Shown: one piece after another, positions 1 to 6,790 of the stretch
Numbering within the stretch: position 1 is the stretch's first letter
How the letters are laid out: each line of letters opens with the position of its first letter
Assembly: GCA_026386995.1 (NCBI GenBank)
Contig: JAPLMO010000317.1
Span: 1 to 16,709, forward strand
Direction of reading: 5' to 3'
DNA length: 16,709 bases
Source of the DNA: Planctomycetota bacterium
GTDB taxonomy: Bacteria; Planctomycetota; Phycisphaerae; FEN-1346
Notes under the pieces: generated by a model
What the model was told of the DNA's origin: nothing
What the model saw: only the letters and a program-made list of their open reading frames with translations
The model's database searches: none
Made by a program: the position numbers and the translations under genes

Positions 1-2
1 CC

Positions 3-398
3 GTGATCGGCGCAATCGGCCTGCTGGCATCCCTCTCGACCGCCGAAAACGAAATGATCAATACCGCCCAAGGGGTGGACTTCAACGACAAACTCATGCA
101 CTACGGCGCGATGGCGGTCCTGAACCTCCTCCTCTGTTACGCCCTCAATCGCAGGCCGACAACGCGGCTCCTGCGCACCCGCATCGTGGCGGCCACGGTG
201 TTTGTGGCACTGCTTGCGGTGGGGATCGAGTACGCCCAGCGGTACCTGACGCAAGGCCGTTCGTTTGAAGTGATGGACATTGTGGCGGGCAGTGCAGGCG
301 CTGTGGCGATCGGTCTGTGGTGGTACGTCGTCCGCCGGTCTCACGTCGTGGAGCCGTCGGAACTGCCGCCGGTCCCCGCTGGCGAACCATCGGACTGA
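3..398 (+). CDS. VanZ-like membrane protein (5' end cut by window)
   Basis: Product of about 131 residues in the visible part. The frame is open to the left edge and the first codon is only a possible GTG, so the true start and the first membrane helix are probably outside the window. The sequence has the VanZ-family layout: a polar loop with DKLMHYGAM (the usual DK-hH motif), a helix after it, a helix ending in GIEYAQRYL, then the characteristic GRSFEVMDIVAGSAGA segment leading into the last helix and a short charged tail. VanZ-like proteins are small polytopic membrane proteins; VanZ itself gives low-level teicoplanin resistance, but most relatives have no known role, and resistance should not be inferred here. 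The 3' end overlaps the 3' end of the opposite-strand uvrC by 58 bases. Confidence 0.82.
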   Translation: MIGAIGLLASLSTAENEMINTAQGVDFNDKLMHYGAMAVLNLLLCYALNRRPTTRLLRTRIVAATVFVALLAVGIEYAQRYLTQGRSFEVMDIVAGSAGAVAIGLWWYVVRRSHVVEPSELPPVPAGEPSD

Positions 399-1789
399 GT
401 GGGCTCCTGGCCGCCCTTGCGGCGTGCGGTTTTTCTTGCGCGGTCCGCCTTCCGCAGTTCCCGCGCCGTCTTTTCCCCGAAGAGCGCCTTGCGGCGCAGC
501 AGGTGATGGTAGTGCTGCGCGAACCGGTGGGCCTCGTCGCGGACGGCCTGGAGGAGTTTCAGGCCCGCGTCGGTCCGGGCCAGGCGCAGCGGCTCTTTCT
601 CCGCCAGCCCCAGGACGTAGACCTCTTCTTCGCGTTTGGCGAGCGATGCCAGGAGCAGCGGCCCTGCGCCCGCCTCGGCTACTGCCGCGGCGGCGGCGTG
701 CAGTTGCCCCAGGCCGCCGTCCACGAGTATCAGGTCCGGCGTGACCGACAGTTCGTCCGTCAGCCGCCGCAGGCGACGGTACACCACCTCGTGGATCATC
801 GCGAAGTCGTCCTGCCCATCGACGGACTGGATGCGGAACCGGCGGTATCCGGGCTTGAACGGCCGGCCGTCCAGGAACGTGACGAGTGCCCCGACGGCCT
901 CGTGGCCGCCGAGGTTGGCGATGTCAACGCCCTCGATGCTGCGGATGGGCTGGGTCGCGCCGAGGTGTTTCGCCAGGGCCTTGAGGCCCTCGGTTGGGTC
1001 GAATGTCGGCGCGAAGACCTCCGGCTGAAGGTTCTCCTCAATCCGGCCGCGCAGTGCAAGGGCCTCGATGGCCCGCAATTGGTCGCGGACCCGTGCGGCC
1101 TCCTCGAACTTCAGTGCCTTGGCCAGGCCCTTCATCTCGCGCATGAGGTCCTGCACGACCTGCTGGCGGCTGCCCTCCAGGAATTGCGTCAGCCGCGCGA
1201 TGCCCTTGCGATAGGATGCGCGGTCGATGTGCCCCGCGCAGGGGGCCGTGCACCGGTTGATGGCGTAAAGTATGCACGGGCGGAAATACTTGCGACCCGG
1301 GTCCTCCTCGCGGATGTCCAGGTTGCACGTGCGGAACCGGAAGATCTTCTGGAGTTCGCCGATCGCCGTTCTCAGGCCCGCTGCGCTCGTGAACGGCCCG
1401 TACAGGCGCGTCCCCTTGGCCGCCGGGGTGCGCGTAAAGTACACCCCAGGAAACTGCTCCTTGACGGTGATCTCCAGGTACGGGAAGGTCTTGTCGTCCG
1501 TCAGGCGGACGTTGTACTTCGGATGGATGTCCTTGATCAGCCGCGCTTCCTGAAGGAGGGCATCGACCTCGCTATCGGCGGGCAGGAACTCCAGGTCCGC
1601 GATCTCCGCGAGCATCTGCTCCTTGCGGGGCCCCAGGTCCGCCGAGGGCTGAAAATACTGCCCGACGCGGTTGCGGAGGCTGACGGCCTTGCCGACGTAG
1701 ATCACCCGGCCCCTGGCGTCCTTCATCAGGTACACGCCCGGCGTCTTCGGAAACGACCGGATTTTTTCCATCAGCGCTTCGTGGTCCAT
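341..1789 (-). CDS. uvrC: UvrC, excinuclease ABC subunit C (short form without HhH domain)
   Basis: Nucleotide excision repair endonuclease, 482 residues, cutting both sides of a UvrB-bound lesion. The GIY-YIG nuclease is at about 14-95 (G18-V-Y20, Y31-V-G33, R39, E81, N93). Four cysteines at 155, 172, 180 and 184 match the reported iron-sulfur ligands. The UVR (UvrB-binding) helices are at about 210-244. The RNase H-like half keeps D289, D328, D357 (LVDGGLGQ) and H421 (RDEAHRF). The start at MDHEAL is preferred because GIY-YIG begins just after it and an AGGCGG lies upstream; upstream codons in frame look non-coding. Odd points: only about 45 residues separate UVR from D289, against about 160 in E. 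coli UvrC, and the protein stops after a basic, then Ser/Gly-rich tail with no helix-hairpin-helix domain. It starts 50 bases after the large membrane protein gene, so the two may be co-transcribed. Confidence 0.95.
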   Translation of the reverse strand: MDHEALMEKIRSFPKTPGVYLMKDARGRVIYVGKAVSLRNRVGQYFQPSADLGPRKEQMLAEIADLEFLPADSEVDALLQEARLIKDIHPKYNVRLTDDKTFPYLEITVKEQFPGVYFTRTPAAKGTRLYGPFTSAAGLRTAIGELQKIFRFRTCNLDIREEDPGRKYFRPCILYAINRCTAPCAGHIDRASYRKGIARLTQFLEGSRQQVVQDLMREMKGLAKALKFEEAARVRDQLRAIEALALRGRIEENLQPEVFAPTFDPTEGLKALAKHLGATQPIRSIEGVDIANLGGHEAVGALVTFLDGRPFKPGYRRFRIQSVDGQDDFAMIHEVVYRRLRRLTDELSVTPDLILVDGGLGQLHAAAAAVAEAGAGPLLLASLAKREEEVYVLGLAEKEPLRLARTDAGLKLLQAVRDEAHRFAQHYHHLLRRKALFGEKTARELRKADRARKTARRKGGQEPTQSDGSPAGTGGSSDGSTT

Positions 1790-1839
1790 GAACGCCCGCC
1801 TGTGCGGCCGCCGGCCGCCTCGCCTTGCGGTGACCGCCG

Positions 1840-4245
1840 CTATAGCTGGACGCCCACGTAAATGCCCACGTAGAGGCCCAGCAGGAGTACCGCCATGCCG
1901 CTTATCAGGCCGTAGAACCGCTGCGAAAAGGCAAAGCGGGCGCATGCGAAGTAGCCCATCAAGAGGGCCAGCGCCGTCAGGCCCAGCGTCCAGTCCCACG
2001 CCGAGCGGGGCTGGCGCCAGATGCTGGCGGGGTCCAGGGCGAACGTCGGCGATACGGCCATTGCCGCCGCAAAGCCGATCGCGATCACGCCCAGGATCAC
2101 CGAGCACGCGCGGGCCGGGGCCGCCAGTTGGAAGATCTCTCCCCGGATCGGGTGCAGCGACTTACCGATTACCAGCCACGCCAGGGCCGAGACCGTCAGA
2201 ATGATGGCGTTGATGGCCAGCCGCCCAGCGTCCCACATTGTCGGGTGGGCGATGTTGTGCCAGACCGCCAGCGTCGTCAGCGTGACCATCAGGACCGCCG
2301 GGTACAGCATCTCGCCCCTCAGCCACACGAACGACCAGAGCATGAATACCGCCGACATGATCGCCAGCATGATGAGGGCCGCGTGGGTGTTCAGGCGGAA
2401 CGCCGCCAGCATCGCCCCGACGAAGCACGAGAAGACCGCCAGCGTAAAGATCGTCGTCGAGGCCCGCCGCTCGTCGCGGTATGGCGCGCACGTCCGGGAC
2501 AAGAGCGCCATGAACTTCGCCTCGAACAGGTACACCGTCAGGTGGGCCGAGCCGTATCCGGCTACAGCATAAATGAGATACGTATAAAGATCACCAGTAT
2601 GCCGGAAGAGGCCAACGTAGATCGTGGCGGCGATGCCGAAGAAGTAAAAGAGGAACGTCCGCGCCGTGTGCCGCACGAGCCACATCGACAAGAGCCACGC
2701 CCCCAGCACCGCAAGCCATCCCACCAGGCCCCAGGCCGGGCCGAGCAACGCCAGCGTGGTACTCTTGCCCTCGGCCATGAACTCCAGGTATGTGCGGGTC
2801 TCCTGGACCCCCAGGTGCCCGGCCAGCGCCAGGGTGGCCGTCATGCCGAAGACCGTCAGGGGGACCGACTGGCGTCTGGCGGTGCGGTCCGAGGCCGTCC
2901 GCTTCAGGACCTCCCGCAGCACGAGGGCCGCCAGAAGCCAGCCCACCCCCGCCGCCGATCCCACCGCGATCAGGCGCTGATGCCAGAGGATCGGCGCCGT
3001 GCCGGGCGCCAGATGGGCCAGGGCGCCCACCCCGCCCGTCGCCAGGCCCGCCACGAGATAGTTGACCCAGGCCGGCGCCCGGTGCGCGTGCGCCAGGACG
3101 AGCACGCCTGCGGCCACCAGAAGGTCCACGCCCAGGTGCGGCGCCGTCGTCTTGTAAGGTTCGACCGCCAGGGCGCCGATGGCCGTGGCCGCCGCCGCCA
3201 AGTACAAAGCCCGCGGAAAGCCCGACGTGGACCGGCCCGCCAGCAGGGGCCTCAGCAGCGCCGCCAGCAGGGCCGCGCCCAGCGCCATCTCCAGCAGGAC
3301 CGGCGGATACCGGCCCCAGTAACCTTCGAGCCCCTCGCCTCCCGCCACGGCAAACGCCGCCACGGCCGCGAGCGACGCGGCAATCGAGGAAAACCCGAAC
3401 AGGTCCGGCTGCCTCATGCTGATCGCCGACACCAGCAGCACCGCCCACCACGCCCCCAACGCCCACGCCGTGTGCCACGATGGGCCGTACCAGACCGCCA
3501 TGTATCCGGCGCCCATCGCGCCCAGACTTGAGGCGGTCAGCGGGACGATCAGCAGGCCCTGCCGGTACCACCGGACGTTCGGCTCGTCGCTGCGCACGAG
3601 CCCCAGCAACGAGGCCACCAGAACCATCGCCAGCGAGAGGCCCGCCCCCGCCGAGATCACCCACGCCGGCGCCGGCGACGCCGTCACCCACGCCGGCGTT
3701 GCGGCGCCCAGGGTGCCCGTCACGTAGTCGCGCGTCCCGAGCACCACCGTCACCGTCACGGCCAGGATCGCCAGGTACACCAGCAGTTCCGCCCGGAACC
3801 GCCAGACCGTGGCGATGACTATGACCGCCAGCGGCGCCTCGACGCTCAGAGTGATGGGCGGCTGATACGCCGCCCGCACGAACGCCGAGCCCATCAGCGT
3901 GACGCCGGCCAGCAGGGCGGAGGACTGCCGCCACGGGCGCTCGCCGATGCGCGGCCTGAGGAGGCAAGCGGTGTAAAACGCGGCCCCGATGGCGGCGATG
4001 ATCTCGGTCGCCAGCGTGCTGGCCATCAGGTAACTTGTGAAGGTCGTCGACGGGCGGTTGATTGCATAGGCCAGGCAGATGGCCATCCACGCGCCGGCCA
4101 CGGCGGCGAGGAACCTCAGGGGCGTGGCCCACGACTTGCCTCGCTTCGCCGCCAGCCAGAGGCCCAGCGCCGCCGCGCCACCCGCGCCTGCCCATGCGAG
4201 CGGGCCCAGCAAAGGCTGTGTGTCTGTAAGAATCTCGGCTGTCAC
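1840..4245 (-). CDS. Large polytopic membrane protein, unknown function
   Basis: An 801-residue, almost entirely hydrophobic protein. I count about 24-26 likely membrane segments of 17-25 residues with short polar loops and no large soluble domain. I do not recognise the family. Its size and helix count are unlike ordinary transporters (12-14 helices) and recall uncharacterised very long membrane proteins such as the DUF2339/DUF2157 kind, but I see no diagnostic motif. I chose the GTG at 4245 (MTAEILTDTQPLL) because a GAGG lies about 6 bases upstream; the 25 codons of open frame before it are charged and Pro/Gly-rich and look like leader. A possible sigma70-type promoter sits at 4330-4358. 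The stop is 50 bases before uvrC, with no obvious terminator between. A polyol, lipid or polysaccharide export role would be speculation. Confidence 0.88.
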   Translation of the reverse strand: MTAEILTDTQPLLGPLAWAGAGGAAALGLWLAAKRGKSWATPLRFLAAVAGAWMAICLAYAINRPSTTFTSYLMASTLATEIIAAIGAAFYTACLLRPRIGERPWRQSSALLAGVTLMGSAFVRAAYQPPITLSVEAPLAVIVIATVWRFRAELLVYLAILAVTVTVVLGTRDYVTGTLGAATPAWVTASPAPAWVISAGAGLSLAMVLVASLLGLVRSDEPNVRWYRQGLLIVPLTASSLGAMGAGYMAVWYGPSWHTAWALGAWWAVLLVSAISMRQPDLFGFSSIAASLAAVAAFAVAGGEGLEGYWGRYPPVLLEMALGAALLAALLRPLLAGRSTSGFPRALYLAAAATAIGALAVEPYKTTAPHLGVDLLVAAGVLVLAHAHRAPAWVNYLVAGLATGGVGALAHLAPGTAPILWHQRLIAVGSAAGVGWLLAALVLREVLKRTASDRTARRQSVPLTVFGMTATLALAGHLGVQETRTYLEFMAEGKSTTLALLGPAWGLVGWLAVLGAWLLSMWLVRHTARTFLFYFFGIAATIYVGLFRHTGDLYTYLIYAVAGYGSAHLTVYLFEAKFMALLSRTCAPYRDERRASTTIFTLAVFSCFVGAMLAAFRLNTHAALIMLAIMSAVFMLWSFVWLRGEMLYPAVLMVTLTTLAVWHNIAHPTMWDAGRLAINAIILTVSALAWLVIGKSLHPIRGEIFQLAAPARACSVILGVIAIGFAAAMAVSPTFALDPASIWRQPRSAWDWTLGLTALALLMGYFACARFAFSQRFYGLISGMAVLLLGLYVGIYVGVQL

Positions 4246-4329
4246 GTGTGCCTCGACAGGGTCGGGGGCCGGGCCACCCTGGTCCTTCAGGCGGCGGCCC
4301 CTCGTTTTCGGACAAAACACCGCCCTTTA

Positions 4330-4358
4330 AGGATAAGGCAGTTCCACCGGAGCGTCTA
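4330..4358 (-). promoter_or_regulatory. Possible sigma70-like promoter for the large membrane protein gene
   Basis: On the minus strand, TAGACG (4353-4358) and TATCCT (4330-4335) are separated by 17 bases, each matching four of six consensus positions. A start near 4323 would give a leader of about 78 bases before the GTG at 4245. It faces a plus-strand candidate promoter at 4378-4405, so the region looks like a divergent control region. Confidence 0.35.
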
Positions 4359-4377
4359 GCCAAAAGAAAGAATTCCG

Positions 4378-4405
4378 TTGCATTGGAGAAGGTGAATCTT
4401 ACAAT
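4378..4405 (+). promoter_or_regulatory. Possible sigma70-like promoter for the 148-aa anchored protein
   Basis: TTGCAT (4378-4383) and TACAAT (4400-4405) are 16 bases apart. The -10 box matches five of six consensus positions; the -35 box is weak (three of six). The surrounding stretch is the most AT-rich part of this area, which supports a promoter. Transcription would start near 4412, about 35 bases before the GTG at 4447. Confidence 0.4.
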
Positions 4406-4446
4406 GCGACACGAGAGGGCATGCGGCGGGCGCAACTGCAGGAGGG

Positions 4447-4893
4447 GTGCCGCTGCGGCCGGGAGGACGGGTTATTCTCGGCAGTCGTCGGATCTGGCGT
4501 TGGGCGCCGCTTTTTGCGGTGGCCGTCGTGGCTATTGCGGGGGCGGGGCTGATCGTTTCCGGCCGCGCGGACCCTGCGGCATTTGCTGAGGTCCGCGCCG
4601 GCCAGGTGACGGGGCAGGGCCTTGTTGTCTCCGCCACGCCGCTGGGCGACAACGAAGTGATGATCTGCCTGGTCGATACGTCGCGCGAGCGGATGGCGGT
4701 GTACCTGGCGGACGGGAGGCGCAGCCGCCTGAAACTGCTGGCGGTCCGCGATATTTCGGCCGACTGGGCGCTGACGGATTACAATAACGATCCGCCGTTG
4801 CCGAAGGACATTCGGGCCCGCGCCGAAAAGGCGGTTGAGTCCGCCTCGCCCGCCAAGGGCGCTCAGGAGCGTAAGCCCGAGGTTTCTCCTTGA
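4447..4893 (+). CDS. Small signal-anchored protein, unknown function
   Basis: A 148-residue protein with a basic N-terminus (residues 1-19, several Arg), one hydrophobic helix at about 20-38, and a predicted extracytoplasmic domain of about 105 residues ending in a charged tail. The soluble part contains DNEVMICLVDTSRERMAVYL and an ISADWALTDYNNDPPLP stretch; I do not recognise a family. No ATG is available in frame. The GTG at 4447 has a GGAGG only one base upstream, which is too close, so initiation may use a different codon; a GGGAGG a few codons downstream precedes GTT/ATT codons, which would be an unusual start. The gene is 64 bases upstream of the HTH-membrane gene on the same strand, so they may share a transcript and a function. 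It could be a component of an envelope complex, but nothing shows this directly. Confidence 0.7.
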   Translation: MPLRPGGRVILGSRRIWRWAPLFAVAVVAIAGAGLIVSGRADPAAFAEVRAGQVTGQGLVVSATPLGDNEVMICLVDTSRERMAVYLADGRRSRLKLLAVRDISADWALTDYNNDPPLPKDIRARAEKAVESASPAKGAQERKPEVSP

Positions 4894-4918
4894 CGGCGGT
4901 TGGCGTATAATCAACGGA

Positions 4919-4935
4919 GGCCGCACGGGGCGGCC
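4919..4935 (+). other. Leader hairpin upstream of the HTH-membrane gene
   Basis: GGCCGC (4919-4924) pairs with GCGGCC (4930-4935) around a five-base loop. It sits one base before an in-frame ATG at 4937 and 10 bases before the GGAGG at 4946-4950. The stem would leave the ribosome binding site for the GTG at 4958 free, while crowding the ATG. This supports the GTG start; a regulatory role is not shown. Confidence 0.35.
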
Positions 4936-4957
4936 CATGGATGCAGGAGGTCTGATT

Positions 4958-5749
4958 GTGGACCTGATCAGTTTCGACGATGCGAAGAAGCGCCTGGGCA
5001 AGTCGGACGCCGAACTCGAAGAGATGCGTAAAAAAGGCGAGATCCGGGCGTTCAAGGACGGTCCTTCCTGGAAGTTCCGCAAGGAGGACGTCGACCGCCT
5101 GGCAGGCCCCGAAGCCGGCGCCGAGGCGCCAGCCGAGGGCAAGGAATCCGGCGACACGCTCATGAGCATCAACGCCGACATCCTCTTCGCGGAAGAAGAG
5201 GAGGTTCCCGCCGACAGCGCCGCCGAAACCTGGATCGCCGCCGACACCGAAGGCGTGTTCCCGAAGGGTCAGGGCGGGGGTGTTGCCGAGGCGATGGCTG
5301 CGCCCGAAACCGAGCCCGCGCCGCTGGCCCTCAGCCCCGAGACCGATGAGTCGAGCCTGGGGGCGGTCCTAAGCGAAGAGGAACTGGCGGGCGGCGAAGA
5401 GGCCGCCATCGCCGTCGACGCCGAGAGCGGGTCGGCCGTCGTCGTTCCGGGCACCAGCGCCACGGCCGTCGCCCCGAGCCGGACGCGGATCGTGACGCTC
5501 GTGGAGCCGCCGGCCCATCACGAGGAATTCACGTTCATTTTGGGCGTCGGGGTCGTCGGGTTGGCCGTGGCGGTCATCGGCGTCATGGCGGTCATGCTGG
5601 ATGCTGTGCCCGGCCTGATGCGGGCGATCGGCAGCGAGTCGGTTCCGCTGATCCTGCTGGGTGTCGGCATAGTTGTAACGCTGGCGGCGGCGGGCATCGG
5701 CTATTTCCTCCAGAAGCAGCGGGCCGCACGCGAGGCGATCGGCGCCTGA
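4958..5749 (+). CDS. Excisionase-type HTH protein with two C-terminal membrane helices
   Basis: A 263-residue protein. Residues 3-50 resemble the MerR/excisionase winged-helix family (LISFDDAKKRLGKSDAELEEM, then a basic KKGEIRAF, W38 and the typical FRKEDVDRL ending). An acidic, Ala/Glu-rich and probably disordered linker of about 135 residues follows, then two hydrophobic helices at about 191-214 and 229-250 and a short basic tail. With an even number of helices, the DNA-binding-like domain and the C-terminus should both face the cytoplasm. The GTG start is chosen because GGAGG lies 7 bases upstream; an in-frame ATG at 4937 is the alternative. The likely role is a membrane-tethered regulator or scaffold. 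Proteins of this layout occur in planctomycetes as far as I recall, but their function is unknown, and these small HTH domains can also bind proteins instead of DNA. Confidence 0.85.
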   Translation: MDLISFDDAKKRLGKSDAELEEMRKKGEIRAFKDGPSWKFRKEDVDRLAGPEAGAEAPAEGKESGDTLMSINADILFAEEEEVPADSAAETWIAADTEGVFPKGQGGGVAEAMAAPETEPAPLALSPETDESSLGAVLSEEELAGGEEAAIAVDAESGSAVVVPGTSATAVAPSRTRIVTLVEPPAHHEEFTFILGVGVVGLAVAVIGVMAVMLDAVPGLMRAIGSESVPLILLGVGIVVTLAAAGIGYFLQKQRAAREAIGA

Positions 5750-5859
5750 ACGCCGCCGGCCGCGAACGTAAGCAACGCGCCCCTCGGGGGGGTGCCCCGG
5801 TTGAACTTTACAGCGATTCTGCTACTTGATGTATGTCTGACCCAGGAAAGGAGAGCGGT

Positions 5860-6666
5860 ATGCAACGGGTTGCGGTGGCGGTGCTGGTGGTCGTCGTGGG
5901 GCTTGTGGCCCTCGCGTCGGTTGGCTGCGTGGATGAGAAGAAGTACAATGCGGTCCTCCTGAGGAACCGCGAACAGGAAAAACTTCTCCAGGAAAAAGAT
6001 GCCCAATTGGCGACGCTTAACGAGCGCGTAACGGCCCTGACGGCCCGCGCCGGCGATGCCAATCGCATCATCACCGAGAAGGAGGACCTCATCTCGTCCC
6101 TCAAGCAGGAACGCGATGCCACACGCAGGGCGTTCGACGAACTCACGAAGGCATACAAGGACTTGGCGACCATGCCGAAGCCTTTCAGCGGCACGGGCAT
6201 TCCCGATAAGGTCGCCATCGAGATCCAGGCCCTGGCCCAGCAGCATCCGGACGTCTTCGACTTCGACGCCGCCACCGGGCGGTTGCGATTCAAGGCCGAC
6301 CTGACGTTCGACTCCGGCTCCGACGCCGTCAAGCCCGACGCCAAGGCGGCGCTGACGAAACTCGGCGGCATTCTCATCAGCGACGCCGCCAAGAGCCTGA
6401 GGATCAACATCGTCGGCCATACCGACAACGACCCGGTCAAGAAGGCCGGCACGGTCGCCCGCCTGAAGGAACTGGGCAAGGCGCCCACCAACCAGGGCCT
6501 CAGCGAGGCCCGCGCCGAAGCGGTGGCGGCCGCCCTCAAGGACGCCAGGGTCGAGGCCGCACGCATTGCCACTAAGGGTGTCGGCGAAGCGCAGCCGATG
6601 GCCCCCAACACCAGTGCCGAAGGCAAGGCCAAGAACCGCCGCGTCGAGATCTTCCTCAGCCAGTGA
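5860..6666 (+). CDS. OmpA-domain lipoprotein with coiled coil
   Basis: A 268-residue envelope protein. The N-terminus is a hydrophobic signal ending in ASVGC, with C23 the likely lipidated residue (the Ser at -3 is not ideal for a lipobox). Residues 26-103 form a charged heptad-like coiled coil. An OmpA/MotB peptidoglycan-binding domain occupies about 146-267, with GHTDN (D189), LSEARAEAV (R218) and NRRVEI. About 20 extra residues sit between GHTDN and the LSEAR motif (DPVKKAG through APTNQG), closer to MotB-like than to Pal-like spacing. The predicted role is tethering the outer membrane to peptidoglycan. The ATG at 5860 has GGAG six bases upstream, better than the upstream ATG at 5833. The gene follows the HTH-membrane gene by 110 bases and ends at an intrinsic terminator. 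Confidence 0.92.
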   Translation: MQRVAVAVLVVVVGLVALASVGCVDEKKYNAVLLRNREQEKLLQEKDAQLATLNERVTALTARAGDANRIITEKEDLISSLKQERDATRRAFDELTKAYKDLATMPKPFSGTGIPDKVAIEIQALAQQHPDVFDFDAATGRLRFKADLTFDSGSDAVKPDAKAALTKLGGILISDAAKSLRINIVGHTDNDPVKKAGTVARLKELGKAPTNQGLSEARAEAVAAALKDARVEAARIATKGVGEAQPMAPNTSAEGKAKNRRVEIFLSQ

Positions 6667-6710
6667 CCCGCGACAGCGACGGGTGTGGTGTGCGGTGACG
6701 TGAAAACCAA

Positions 6711-6750
6711 CGGGCGGCTGGCGCGCTTCGGCGCAGGTCGCCCGAGTTTT
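6711..6750 (+). terminator. Intrinsic terminator after the OmpA-domain lipoprotein gene
   Basis: CGGGCG (6711-6716) pairs with CGCCCG (6739-6744). Inside this, GCT pairs with GGT using wobble pairs, and GCGC (6721-6724) pairs with GCGC (6731-6734) around the loop GCTTCG. There is one G-A mismatch. TTTT at 6747-6750 follows two bases after the stem. It starts 45 bases after the lipoprotein stop. The position also argues that the next gene begins at 6791 and not at the earlier in-frame start in the T-run. Confidence 0.6.
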
Positions 6751-6790
6751 GCTGTTCGGTTCCCGCCCGGGGCTTGTTGAGGAATTCACG

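Noticed and set aside
3..398. Assigning glycopeptide resistance to the VanZ-like gene
   Set aside because: VanZ homologs are widespread without any resistance role, and no vanA/vanH/vanX genes are nearby.
317..1861. Long plus-strand open frame of about 514 codons opposite uvrC
   Set aside because: It is antisense to a clear UvrC with catalytic motifs; its sequence is low in hydrophobic structure and rich in Arg/Gly/Leu from GC-rich codon mirrors.
2128..4435. Open frames of about 467 (plus) and 614 (minus) codons within the large membrane protein gene
   Set aside because: Both are rich in Arg, Gly and Pro with no coherent helices, as expected for frames shadowing a GC-rich membrane protein gene.
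4890..4911. TTGACG followed by a perfect TATAAT upstream of the HTH-membrane gene
   Set aside because: The boxes are only 10 bases apart, too close for sigma70, and no better -35 box lies 17 bases upstream of TATAAT. The TATAAT alone could still be a weak promoter.
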